DNA of 64,000 nt from positions 1,240,001 to 1,304,000 of the forward strand of contig NZ_JAHCDN010000001.1 of the NCBI RefSeq assembly GCF_018413605.1, given 5' to 3'. The notes below the pieces were generated by a model. The model made no database searches, was not told the origin of the DNA, and worked only from the letters and a program-made list of their open reading frames with translations. Shown here piece after piece: positions 7,670 through 15,992 of this stretch (within the stretch, counting starts at the first letter, position 1; every line of letters begins with the position of its first letter). The position numbers and the translations under genes were made by a program. The DNA comes from Variovorax sp. PCZ-1. Lineage in GTDB: Bacteria; Pseudomonadota; Gammaproteobacteria; Burkholderiales; Burkholderiaceae_C.

Positions 7670-8992
7670 TCAAGAAATGGCGGGGAGTACCGTCCCTGAA
7701 CACGAGCCGAAACCAATGCGCGCAAAGCCAGTCTTCTCGCACCAGCCTTGAAAGATCACGGCATCGCCATCCAGCAGGAAGGTGCGTTGTTCGCCTGTCT
7801 CATGCAAAGGCACTTGCACACGCCCGCCTTGCGACAACTCCACAATCGCGCCGGCCTCAGAAGCCGTGGGCCCAGAGATGGTGCCCGTGCCAATCAAATC
7901 GCCACTTTGCAAGTTGCAACCGCCCACGGTATGCTGCGTGAGCATTTGCGCAGTGGTCCAGTATTGGTGTTTAAAACTCGTGGCCGATATGCGGCTCGCT
8001 GGCTTAGATGCTGTGCGGTGTGCAACAGACTCAATAGCTACGCTGAGCTGAATATCTAGGCTGCCTGCAGCGCGATTGCTGGCTTCATCGAGATACGCCA
8101 AGGGCTGCGGATGATCTGCTGGGCGTTCAAAAGGCTGTCGGAAAGGCGCGAGTGCCTCCATCGTCACGATCCACGGCGAGATGCTGGTGCAGAAATTCTT
8201 GCCGAGGAAGGGGCCGAGCGGGTTCATTTCCCAGAATTGATGATCGCGTGCGCTCCAATCGTTGAGCAAACACATGCCAAAGATATGCGAGGGCGCATCT
8301 TTCAAGGCGACGGGTTCGCCCAGCGCATTGCTTGGACCGACGAAGAACCCCATCTCCAATTCAAAATCCAATCGCGCGCATGCGCCATACACAGGTGCCT
8401 TTGTACCCGGAGGCATAGCTTGCCCCATCGGGCGACGGAAAGGCGTGCCGCTGATCACCACGCTGGACGCGCGGCCATGGTAGGCGATCGGGAGCCACTG
8501 GAAATTGGGTGTGAGTGGATCATCTGGGCGGATGATGCGCCCCACATTTTCTGCATGGTAAATCGAGGTATAGAAATCGGTGTAATTGCCGATCTGCGTT
8601 GGCAAGTTGTATCGCACTTCGGTTTGCGGTACGAGGCAATTGCGTACAGCGTTTTGTGTGGCTTCACTCGCTGAGCTTGACAGCAAATCAAACAGGGCTA
8701 TCCGCAAAGCATGCCAAGCCTCATGCCCCATTGCCATGAAAGCATTGAGTGTGCTTTGGCTGGCTTCATGCAAAGCTTGAGCAGCCAAACCACTGAGCAA
8801 GCCCTTCGCCTGCAAAGCTGCGAGGTCGAGCACTTCGTCGCCGATGGCCACGCCGCCGCGCCAAGCCTCATGACCAGACTTTCGGCAAAACACCGCATAG
8901 GGCAAGTTTTGAATCGGAAAGTCTGCGTGGCCTTGTGCGCTGGCCACCCAGCTCTTGGCTGCTGCCTCATGCGTGTGATTGAGTGTGTTCAT
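7670..8992 (-). CDS. fahA: Fumarylacetoacetase
   Basis: A 440-residue protein with the two-part plan of fumarylacetoacetate hydrolase: a small N-terminal SH3-like domain (about 1-130) and the mixed beta-roll catalytic domain. Expected metal and catalytic residues are visible: D139 and H146 in YTDFYTSIYHAENVG, E211 and E213 in DFELEMGFF, D245 in LLNDWSARD and K265 in PFLGKNF. The enzyme splits fumarylacetoacetate to fumarate and acetoacetate, the last step of tyrosine/homogentisate breakdown. It is the last gene of the TetR-ABC-cyclase operon, starting 10 bp after the cyclase stop. No homogentisate dioxygenase gene is nearby, so a related ring-cleavage product is also possible. Confidence 0.9.
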   Translation of the reverse strand: MNTLNHTHEAAAKSWVASAQGHADFPIQNLPYAVFCRKSGHEAWRGGVAIGDEVLDLAALQAKGLLSGLAAQALHEASQSTLNAFMAMGHEAWHALRIALFDLLSSSASEATQNAVRNCLVPQTEVRYNLPTQIGNYTDFYTSIYHAENVGRIIRPDDPLTPNFQWLPIAYHGRASSVVISGTPFRRPMGQAMPPGTKAPVYGACARLDFELEMGFFVGPSNALGEPVALKDAPSHIFGMCLLNDWSARDHQFWEMNPLGPFLGKNFCTSISPWIVTMEALAPFRQPFERPADHPQPLAYLDEASNRAAGSLDIQLSVAIESVAHRTASKPASRISATSFKHQYWTTAQMLTQHTVGGCNLQSGDLIGTGTISGPTASEAGAIVELSQGGRVQVPLHETGEQRTFLLDGDAVIFQGWCEKTGFARIGFGSCSGTVLPAIS

Positions 8993-9002
8993 AGGCCAGC
9001 CT

Positions 9003-9812
9003 TCAAGCGGTTGTTGCCATCAAGGCATCGTCGAAAATCGCCACAGCACGCGTCCAGCCTGCAGATGCGCCGCGAATTTTGTGGGGGAAGCAGGAGATGA
9101 AGAAACCGCTGGGGGGCAGGGCTTCGAGGTTGTGCATTTTCTCGATATGGCAGTAGCCGATATCGCGCCCCGCTTTATGGCCTTCCCAAATGAGGGAGGC
9201 ATCTTTGCTTGCATCGTATTTCTGAGCAGTGTGCACGAAGGGCGCATCCCAGCTCCAAGCGTCTGTGCCAGTGAGACGAATGCCGCGCTCCAGTAAATAC
9301 ATCGTGGCCTCGTAGCCCATGCCCGCACCAGAAGCCACGTAATCCGAATGGCCATAGCGTGAGCCTGCTCGGGTGTTGATGACAACGATCTCCAGTGGCT
9401 TGAGCGTATGGTTGATGCGTTTGAGCTCATCTTCTACATCTTGCGCAGTGACCACATAGCCATCAGGCTTGCTGCGAAAATCCAGCTTCACGCCGGGCTG
9501 GAAGCACCATTCGAGTGGCACATCATGAATCGCAATCGCGGGTTTCTTCTCGCCATTTTTTGCATCCATCGTGGAATGAAAATGGTAGGGAGCATCCAGG
9601 TGTGTGCCATTGTGTGTGGACAGTTGCACCAGCTCTACCGCCCAGCCTTCGCCATCGGGCAGATCTTCTTTCTTGAGGCCTGGAAAGAAAGGCTCAATTT
9701 GCGCGAAAGTATTGTCATGCGTGAAGTATTCAATCTTCGGCGCAAAAGCGGGAGGGTCACTGATCACATCGTTTTCAAGATAGATGGAAAGATCTACAAA
9801 TTTGCGAGGCAT
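9003..9812 (-). CDS. Cyclase-family (KynB-like) metal-dependent hydrolase
   Basis: 269 residues with the signature of the cyclase family (Pfam PF04199): LSTHNGTHLDAPYHF at about 64-78, with the His-x-Gly-Thr-His-x-Asp metal-binding pattern, plus a later GTDAWSWDAPF and a C-terminal HNLEALPPSGFFISCFPHKI. Known relatives include kynurenine formamidase and other amidohydrolases that use divalent metals. It is longer than KynB (about 210 residues) and belongs to a broader group of unknown substrate. It lies between an ABC importer and fumarylacetoacetase with gaps of 24 and 10 bp, so a role in catabolism of the imported compound is likely. Confidence 0.82.
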   Translation of the reverse strand: MPRKFVDLSIYLENDVISDPPAFAPKIEYFTHDNTFAQIEPFFPGLKKEDLPDGEGWAVELVQLSTHNGTHLDAPYHFHSTMDAKNGEKKPAIAIHDVPLEWCFQPGVKLDFRSKPDGYVVTAQDVEDELKRINHTLKPLEIVVINTRAGSRYGHSDYVASGAGMGYEATMYLLERGIRLTGTDAWSWDAPFVHTAQKYDASKDASLIWEGHKAGRDIGYCHIEKMHNLEALPPSGFFISCFPHKIRGASAGWTRAVAIFDDALMATTA

Positions 9813-9836
9813 GGTGTGCTCCTGATGAAGAGGGAT

Positions 9837-10598
9837 TCAGCGACGTTGGTATGTCAAAAAATGCTGCTCGGCGAGTGCCAGCAGCGCATTGCTGGCAAAG
9901 CCAATGGCACCCAGCAGCACGATGCCTGCAAACAGCTCGCTCGCGCGGAATGAGCGAGCAGCCAGCAAGATAGATTGGCCCAAGCCTGGCTGCGATGCGA
10001 GCATCTCGCCCACCACAGCCACGATGAGCGCGATAGTCATCGATAAGCGCATGGCCGCCAAAATATCGGGCATGGCATTGGGCAGGCCAATTTTTAGCAC
10101 GAAAGACGTAGGAGAAAGCTGCAGGGCTTGGCTCACTTCACGCAAGCGCACGTGTACGTTCGCAAGGCCGTGCATGGTGGCGAGCAAGACCGGCCACATC
10201 GCGCCAAATGCCACCACGGTAAGCACCATCGTGCTAGAGAGTCCGAAGATGGCAATGGCCAGCGGCAAAACGGCAGAGGCGGGAAGAGGGCGAATGAACT
10301 CCAAAGTGGGGCCAATCCAGCTGCGCAGTGCAGATGACGAGCCGATGAGCGCGCCCAGTGCAATACCTGCAGCACTGGCCAGCACCCAGCCCCAAAACAT
10401 GCGCTGAATCGTTTCGCCCGTGAAGGCGAGCAGATCTCCCTTTTGCATGCCTTCCATCAGGCTGCCCCAAGTCGCTTCGGGTGTGGGCAAAAACACTTTG
10501 CTCACCCATTGTGCATGGCTGGCCAGCCACCACAGCGCAATCAATGCTAAGAGCAAGGCTACAGAAGGTAGCGCTGAGGTCAAACGTATGGGTTTCAT
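9837..10598 (-). CDS. ABC transporter permease (SsuC/TauC-like), second copy
   Basis: A 253-residue inner-membrane protein with about six hydrophobic segments. The cytoplasmic loop that contacts the ATPase reads EVSQALQLSPTSFVLKIGLPNAMPDILAAMR, matching the EAA motif of nitrate/sulfonate/taurine-type permeases. Its start overlaps the previous permease stop by 4 bp (ATGA), so the two are translationally coupled and probably form a heterodimeric channel. Confidence 0.88.
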   Translation of the reverse strand: MKPIRLTSALPSVALLLALIALWWLASHAQWVSKVFLPTPEATWGSLMEGMQKGDLLAFTGETIQRMFWGWVLASAAGIALGALIGSSSALRSWIGPTLEFIRPLPASAVLPLAIAIFGLSSTMVLTVVAFGAMWPVLLATMHGLANVHVRLREVSQALQLSPTSFVLKIGLPNAMPDILAAMRLSMTIALIVAVVGEMLASQPGLGQSILLAARSFRASELFAGIVLLGAIGFASNALLALAEQHFLTYQRR

Positions 10599-11368
10599 GC
10601 TGCGCCTTTCGCTGCATCAGGCTGCACGCCCATGCGCAGTGCAGCCCAAGCTTGTAGCTTCACGGCCAGTGCATTGATCACAAAACCGATCAGCCCAATC
10701 CATAGCAGCCAAGCCATCATCAAAGCCGGATCGAGGCTCTGCTGTGCAATCACCAGCGCATAGCCCATGCCATGTGGATTGGCTGCGATTTCTACAGTCA
10801 CTGCGACGACCAAAGCAATCGCCACGCCGAGTCGCAGTGCCACAAACAAGCGAGGCAGCATGGCAGGCAAGATGATGCTCCAAAAGCGTTGAAAAGCAGA
10901 CAGTTCCAATGATTGCGCCACTTCCAAAAGCTGAGGCTCCACTTGTTTCGCCGCTGCTTGCGTGAGCACAAGTATCGGCCAGAAGCAGGCAAAGGCAATC
11001 ACTGCCAGCTCCATGCGCAGACCAAAACCAAACACCAGCATGGACAGCGGAATCAAAGCAACCGAGGGCACAGGCCGCAGTACCTCAACACTTAAAAAAC
11101 TCCAGCGCGCGATGCGTGGCGATAAGCCCAGGAGCGTGCCGCAAACGATGCCCAGTAGACTTGCAATCAGCAGCCCCAGAGCAGCGCTGCCCAATGTGAA
11201 ACCCGTGGCCTGCCAGAGCGAGCCATCCATTCCCGCTTTGAACAATGCGACAAGTGCGGCACTGGGCGGCGCAACCGCATCGCTGCTGCTACCCACCGTG
11301 CGCGCCCAAGCTTCTATCATCGACAGCAGTGTGAGTGGAAAAACAAAAGGGCGAAGGATCTGAAGCAC
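10595..11368 (-). CDS. ABC transporter permease (SsuC/TauC-like), first copy
   Basis: A 257-residue integral membrane protein, homologous to the next gene. The EAA-type coupling loop is LEVAQSLELSAFQRFWSIILPAMLPRLFVALR. It begins 9 bp after the ATPase stop and ends in an ATGA overlap with the second permease. Two non-identical permease genes are somewhat unusual for this family, where one permease gene giving a homodimer is common. Confidence 0.88.
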   Translation of the reverse strand: MLQILRPFVFPLTLLSMIEAWARTVGSSSDAVAPPSAALVALFKAGMDGSLWQATGFTLGSAALGLLIASLLGIVCGTLLGLSPRIARWSFLSVEVLRPVPSVALIPLSMLVFGFGLRMELAVIAFACFWPILVLTQAAAKQVEPQLLEVAQSLELSAFQRFWSIILPAMLPRLFVALRLGVAIALVVAVTVEIAANPHGMGYALVIAQQSLDPALMMAWLLWIGLIGFVINALAVKLQAWAALRMGVQPDAAKGAA

Positions 11369-11377
11369 AGCAGCCTC

Positions 11378-12154
11378 TCAATGCCCAAGAAACTGATACA
11401 ACTCGCGCCGCAGTCGCAAGAATTCAGGATGTTCTTTGGTCGCTAATTGCTCACGTGGGCGAGGAATTTTCACGTCGAGCATCGCCGCAATGCTAGGTTG
11501 AGATGCAGTCGGATTCGTACGCAACGCGATCACGCGATCACCTAAATAAATCGCTTCCTCCAGGTCGTGGGTAACGAACATCACGGTGAGCCCTTGCTCG
11601 CGCACCAGGCGAGAAAGCTCATCTTGCAGGCTTTCGCGCGTCATCGCATCCAGCGCACCGAAAGGCTCATCCATCAACATCAGCTCGGGCTGCTGCGCCA
11701 AGCAGCGTGCGATTTGCACCCGCTGCTGCATGCCACCTGAGAGCTGCGCGGGGAATTTTTGCGCATGTACGGCTAGCCCCACGGTCTCAAGTACCTTGAC
11801 GATACGCGCAGGCCGATCTGAGGCAGGCACTTGCGCAGCTTCTAATGCAAGGCTGATATTGCCCTCTACTGTGCGCCAAGGCAACAGTGCACGCCCATAG
11901 TCTTGAAAAACGAAAGCCACCTCGCGCGAAGGCGCGCTCACCACCTGCCCATTACGCAGCACGCGTCCGCCCGAGGGCTGTACGAAGCCCGCAGCCGCGC
12001 GTAGCAAAGTCGTCTTGCCGCAGCCAGAAGGCCCAATGATGCAAACGAACTCGCCTCGCTTGAGCTCTAGCGAGCTGGGCGAAACGATCTCTCGCCCGCC
12101 CAGATGCACGCTGACCTGCTCAAAGGCCAGAGGCGCAAGATTGCTCATACTCAT
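11378..12154 (-). CDS. ABC transporter ATP-binding protein (SsuB/TauB-like)
   Basis: A 258-residue ATPase. Walker A is GPSGCGKTTLL, the signature motif is LSGGMQQRVQIARCL, Walker B is LMLMDEPFGALD and the switch histidine is in MFVTHDLEEAI. The ATG at 12152-12154 overlaps the stop of the binding-protein gene as ATGA, so it is preferred over the longer open frame beginning at 12223. The last part (KIPRPREQ) resembles ATPases of the nitrate/sulfonate/taurine family. It should power the two permeases encoded downstream. Confidence 0.92.
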   Translation of the reverse strand: MSMSNLAPLAFEQVSVHLGGREIVSPSSLELKRGEFVCIIGPSGCGKTTLLRAAAGFVQPSGGRVLRNGQVVSAPSREVAFVFQDYGRALLPWRTVEGNISLALEAAQVPASDRPARIVKVLETVGLAVHAQKFPAQLSGGMQQRVQIARCLAQQPELMLMDEPFGALDAMTRESLQDELSRLVREQGLTVMFVTHDLEEAIYLGDRVIALRTNPTASQPSIAAMLDVKIPRPREQLATKEHPEFLRLRRELYQFLGH

Positions 12155-13113
12155 TTCGCGATCAAGCTGGCGACATTTGGCGTGCTTTTGAGCATTTCTT
12201 GGTCTTTCATCAAGCCGACCCAATAGTTGAGTTGCTTTTCAGAGACCACGGGGCCAGGAGGCGAGATTTGCGCTTTGGCCAACACTTCAGGTGGCAATTT
12301 GATGTATTTGCCGATGGCTTCACGAACTTTGTCATTGTTTTTCGGTTGGAAAATAAAGGCCGCTGCCTCCTGCACAGCTTCGCGGAAAGCCTTGACCTGA
12401 GCTGCATTTTTCTGCGCCCACTCTCGCTTCGCGGTATAGATGATCGTGGGATTGCCCTCGCTCAAGAAAGTGGAGTAATAAGAAGCCACATAGCCCGCGC
12501 CTGAATCCGTGATGCGTGTCATGAAAGGGTCTGCCGTCACCACTGCATCCACTGAGCCACCGCGCAGCACATCGCCATGCTGAGGGAAAGACACTTCCAC
12601 AAAATTCACCTGCTTGTGGTCTACGCCGTTTTGCTTGAGCCAAGCGCGGAACGTCACGTGCAAGAAAGCGCCCAAGCCCGGCACGCCTACTTTTTTGCCT
12701 ACACAATCTTTGGCCGAGCGGATACCACTTCCCGCTTTAGCTACCAAGCCAAAGCCTGTGATGGTCTTGGATGTCACGCCACCGCCAGCCACCACCACAT
12801 GATCGAGGCCACCATCGACCGCTTGCAAGTAGACCTAAGGTGTGGGGCCGCCGATTTGCAAGGAATCGGCTTGAATCGCAGCGGGAATCGTAGAGTTCAG
12901 TGGAATGAATTTCAACTCGACATCGAGGTTGCGCTTCTTAAACATGCCTTCCTCTGCAGCCACAAAGACGGAGGTGAAATCTGTCACTGCTGTAAAGCCA
13001 AAGACGATTTTTCCGCTTTGAGCAAAGCTTGGCAGCGAAGCCGTTGCAGCGCTGGCTGCTGCAGTGACCAGCACTTGGCGGCGAGAAAGAGCGGATAGGG
13101 AAAGTTTGCGCAT
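12151..13113 (-). pseudogene. ABC transporter substrate-binding protein (NMT1/SsuA-like) interrupted by an in-frame amber codon
   Basis: The start at 13113 has GGAGA upstream. The product begins with an export signal ending near SLPSFAQS. It continues as KIVFGFTAVTDFTSVFVAAE, typical of NMT1-type binding proteins, to LQIGGPTP, where a TAG (12835-12837) stops it. The same frame resumes at once with VYLQAVDGGLDHVVVAGG and stays open to the TGA at 12151, with no frame change and no missing domain. The full 320 positions match the family length. This is either a recent nonsense mutation, a sequencing error, or a suppressed codon. If inactive, the importer lacks its ligand receptor although all other operon genes are intact. 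Confidence 0.85.
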
Positions 13114-13163
13114 GGTTGTCTCCGGTTGAAATAGTGAAAGCAAAAAGCAGATGAATTGGCGGT

Positions 13164-13835
13164 TCACGGTTTGGGCAGCGCAGCACGAATACCGCCTGCG
13201 ATGAAGCGAGCGAGTAGCGTTTGCGCCTCTGGATCGTTGGCTTGAACCTCACTCAAGGAGAGGCGTTCAATACGCTTGTCGCTGATGTGATTGAGCAAGC
13301 ACCCCAAAGAAAATTGATAGGCCCAAGCCACATCGCTGCGGCGGGCATGTGGCAAAGTGCTGTTGAGTGCATCAATGAAGGCATGCGCCAAAGGGTCGAA
13401 GTAATCCCGCAAGACGCGATCTGCCTCTGGGCTGGCATTCATCAGCTCGCGTGCAACCAAGAGTGCATAGTATTCGCCTTCTTCGCTGGCACGAAGCTCC
13501 AGCACTGGGCCGATGAAAGCCTCCACGATGGCTACCAAACGCCGGCTCGGAGCTTGCTCCAAGGCCTCCGATAAAGCGGCAAGTCGCGCATCAATCGTGC
13601 CAGACCAGTGCTCAAAAATCGCATGAAAAAGCTCTTGCTTGGCACCGTAGTAATAACCCACCAAGGCCAGTGGCACACCGGCTTCCTGCGCAATTTGCCG
13701 AATCGTCACGGCGTGATAACCCTGCTGCGCAAACAATTTTTCTGCGGCTAGCAAGATGGCCTGCTTGCGATCAGGGCGATCTGTGATCGCTGTTGAAGCG
13801 GTGATATTTGCGGATAGGGAAGCTGAGCGAAGCAT
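13164..13835 (-). CDS. TetR-family transcriptional regulator
   Basis: 223 residues. The helix-turn-helix lies at about residues 25-70: ILLAAEKLFAQQGYHAVTIR, QIAQEAGVPLALVGYYYGAK, then QELFHAIFEHW. The C-terminal ligand domain has the helical pattern of TetR regulators with a dimerisation four-helix bundle. It is the first gene of the minus-strand operon, 50 bp before the binding-protein start. Two TTGTACAA palindromes just upstream of its start are likely operators, implying autoregulation and ligand-controlled expression of the transporter-hydrolase operon. Confidence 0.88.
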   Translation of the reverse strand: MLRSASLSANITASTAITDRPDRKQAILLAAEKLFAQQGYHAVTIRQIAQEAGVPLALVGYYYGAKQELFHAIFEHWSGTIDARLAALSEALEQAPSRRLVAIVEAFIGPVLELRASEEGEYYALLVARELMNASPEADRVLRDYFDPLAHAFIDALNSTLPHARRSDVAWAYQFSLGCLLNHISDKRIERLSLSEVQANDPEAQTLLARFIAGGIRAALPKP

Positions 13836-13849
13836 GCTGTATTAGACAG

Positions 13850-13878
13850 TTGTACAAAATACTTGTACAACCGTACAA
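13850..13878. promoter_or_regulatory. Probable TetR operator: paired TTGTACAA palindromes
   Basis: Perfect 8-bp palindromes TTGTACAA at 13850-13857 and 13863-13870, 13 bp centre to centre, are followed by a partial copy CCGTACAA (13871-13878). They lie 15 bp upstream of the TetR start codon. Confidence 0.6.
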
Positions 13879-13960
13879 ACCCTAGATGCATTTGCCTGCA
13901 TCTCGCACTTGAATTGAAAGGAACAGCGCTGATTCAGCACTCAATGCACATCTTGAAGAC

Positions 13961-13989
13961 AAAAAAGGCGCTACGAAAAACGTAGCGCC
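13961..13989 (-). terminator. Rho-independent terminator of the ggt gene
   Basis: GGCGCTACG (13967-13975) and CGTAGCGCC (13981-13989) form a 9-bp stem with an AAAAA loop. On the minus strand the stem is followed by six T (complement of 13961-13966). It lies 46 bp after the ggt stop codon. Confidence 0.85.
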
Positions 13990-14032
13990 TTGCGCAGATT
14001 CTACGCCGGCAAAGTGCCGAAAATGCTTAAAA
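13990..14032 (+). repeat. Dispersed ~50-bp repeat, intergenic copy
   Basis: TTGCGCAGATTCTACGCCGG, then CAAAGTGCCGAAAATGCTTAAAA. This is the core and tail of the family. The upstream half of the repeat seems to be replaced by, or merged with, the ggt terminator hairpin, which contains AACGTAGCGCC. Confidence 0.7.
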
Positions 14033-14034
14033 AT

Positions 14035-15897
14035 TTAATCGCCGCGAACCACGCCTTCACGCCGTGGATCTGCGCCGCCAAACCAGCCTGAGCCGCCGCC
14101 GGAAGCCGGGTTCAGGTTAGCGCGGCCAATGGCTTGCAGGCCGCTGACCATGGCTTGCTCGCGGGCATCGTGGCCACGGGCTTTGAGGCTATCGACCGTG
14201 CTGGCTGGGAAGCGCTTTTCTTCGAGCAAGGTAGGCGCGCCCAGTGCTGCGAAGTTAGGCAGGTTGATGGCTTGCTGTGCGTTCAGACCCCAATTGAGCA
14301 TGCCGTAGATCGTCTTGGCGGTGAAGTGGATGATGAGCGCGCCGCCGGGGCTGCCGCCCGTCAGTACGACTTTGCCATCGGCTTTGTCAAACACGATGGT
14401 TGGGCTCATCGAGCTGCGTGGGCGCTTGTTGGGCTGCACGCGATTGGCGGTGGGCTTGCCGGCTGCGTCGTTGGGTGCGAAGTTGAAGTCAGTCAACTCG
14501 TTATTCAGCAAGAAGCCGCCGCCTGCAGTGGGGTTGCTGGGGTTGACCATCTGGCGTGAGCCGAAGGCTGCTTCAATGGTGGTGGTCATCGAGAGGGCGT
14601 TGCCATAGGCATCGACAATGCTGATGTGGCTGGTACCGTATTCAGGTTGATCAGCAGCTTTGCCGAAGGCTGAGCGCATGGCGGAGGGCTCGCCAGGCTT
14701 GGCATCGCCTTTCATACTAGTGGCTTTGATCAGGCTGGCGCGTTGAGCAAGGTAGGCGGGGGCGAGCATAGCGCTCCAGTTGCCGCCGATCTTGCCGTCA
14801 GGAGCGGGCACGAAATCTGGGTCACCCAAATACTGCGCACGGTCTGCGAATGCAAGGCGGGAGGCTTCGGTGTAGAGATGCAGCCAGCCTGGGCCGGGCA
14901 AGCCATCGGGCTCGAGCTGGATGTTGCCAGCATTGGTAGCGCCAAGCGTACCGAGGATTTGGCCGACGGCAATCATGCCCGATGATGGGGGTGGCATACC
15001 GCAGATCACGTATTCTTTGCCAGTGGAGGCTTTGTAGTCGGCGCAGATTGGATCGCGTTTTTTCGGTTGGTAGCCCGCCATATCTGCCATGGTGAGCTTG
15101 CCGGGGTTGGTCGGGTGCTTTTGCACTTTATCGACGATGGCTTGTGCAATCGGGCCTTCGTGCATGACTTTGCTGCCTTGTGCGGCCATGGCTTTCAAGA
15201 CATCGGCGTAGGCTTGGTTGCGCACGTTAAAGCCCACATCGCGTGCATCGCCATCGGCTTTGTAGAAGTAAGCTGTAGCGACAGGATCTTTCTTCAAATG
15301 CGCATCGGCTTTCACGAGCGTGTTCAGGCGCGGGCTGACCTTGAAGCCACCTTCAGCCAGAGCAATCGCAGGCTCAAACAACTTGGCCCATGGCAGCTTG
15401 CCGTATTGCTTATGCGCCATCTCCAGCATGCGCATCACGCCTGGCACGCCTACAGAGCGGCCGCCGACCAAGCCCTCATCGAAAGTCATGGGTTTGCCAT
15501 CTTTCATGAAGAGGTTTTCGTCTGCTGCGGCGGGCGCGGTTTCGCGGCCATCAAAAGCCTCTGTCTTTTTGCCATCATGGTGCAAAAGGAAAGCGCCGCC
15601 TGCAATACCGCTGGATTGCGGCTCCACCAGCCCGAGCACGAGCTGCACGGCAATCGCGGCATCAACTGCGCTGCCGCCGGCTTTGAGCACTTGGTAGCCC
15701 GCATCGGTGGCCAGCGGGTTGGCAGCGGCTACGGCGAATTTGCTGGTTGCCCAGCCTGGCTTGTCGGTGATACCAGAGGCGCCTTCGGGTTGCTGATAAG
15801 GCTGATAGCTGAAGTTGGTGGGGGCTGTGACGCAGGCTGCCAGTAGGGCGGCGCTGGCGAGGGTGGAGAGGGTGAAGCTGCGGCGAAGGATGGTCAT
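14035..15897 (-). CDS. ggt: Gamma-glutamyltransferase, lipoprotein form
   Basis: The start at 15897 is chosen over a longer frame to 15939 because GGAGCAT precedes it and a lipoprotein signal follows at once (RRSFTLSTLASAALLAAC, with Cys as the lipidation site). The 620-residue precursor has the large-subunit pattern (ATDAGYQVLKAGGSAVDAAI, QSSGIAGGAFLLHH, AFDGRETAP). The autoprocessing threonine is at GTSHISIVDAYGNALSMT, which begins the small subunit, followed by RPRSSMSPTIV and TGGSPGGALI. The enzyme cleaves gamma-glutamyl bonds, for example in glutathione, in the periplasm. A terminator on each side suggests a single-gene unit. Confidence 0.94.
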   Translation of the reverse strand: MTILRRSFTLSTLASAALLAACVTAPTNFSYQPYQQPEGASGITDKPGWATSKFAVAAANPLATDAGYQVLKAGGSAVDAAIAVQLVLGLVEPQSSGIAGGAFLLHHDGKKTEAFDGRETAPAAADENLFMKDGKPMTFDEGLVGGRSVGVPGVMRMLEMAHKQYGKLPWAKLFEPAIALAEGGFKVSPRLNTLVKADAHLKKDPVATAYFYKADGDARDVGFNVRNQAYADVLKAMAAQGSKVMHEGPIAQAIVDKVQKHPTNPGKLTMADMAGYQPKKRDPICADYKASTGKEYVICGMPPPSSGMIAVGQILGTLGATNAGNIQLEPDGLPGPGWLHLYTEASRLAFADRAQYLGDPDFVPAPDGKIGGNWSAMLAPAYLAQRASLIKATSMKGDAKPGEPSAMRSAFGKAADQPEYGTSHISIVDAYGNALSMTTTIEAAFGSRQMVNPSNPTAGGGFLLNNELTDFNFAPNDAAGKPTANRVQPNKRPRSSMSPTIVFDKADGKVVLTGGSPGGALIIHFTAKTIYGMLNWGLNAQQAINLPNFAALGAPTLLEEKRFPASTVDSLKARGHDAREQAMVSGLQAIGRANLNPASGGGSGWFGGADPRREGVVRGD

Positions 15898-15937
15898 GGG
15901 ATGCTCCAAAAAATTGTTATTAGCATGCAGTCTAAAC

Positions 15938-15970
15938 AAAAAAGCCCAACAGAGCGAATCTGATGGGCTT
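15938..15970 (-). terminator. Terminator after the FecR-domain gene
   Basis: Arms 15942-15953 and 15959-15970 pair over 12 bp with one mismatch and a 5-nt loop. On the minus strand a run of T (complement of 15938-15943) follows. It separates the FecR-domain gene from ggt. Confidence 0.82.
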
Positions 15971-15992
15971 GAGCCGAGGGGAATTACCCTGA

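Noticed and set aside
15067-15846. 259-codon open frame antisense to ggt
   Set aside because: No family features, and ggt on the other strand is complete with signal peptide and catalytic threonine.
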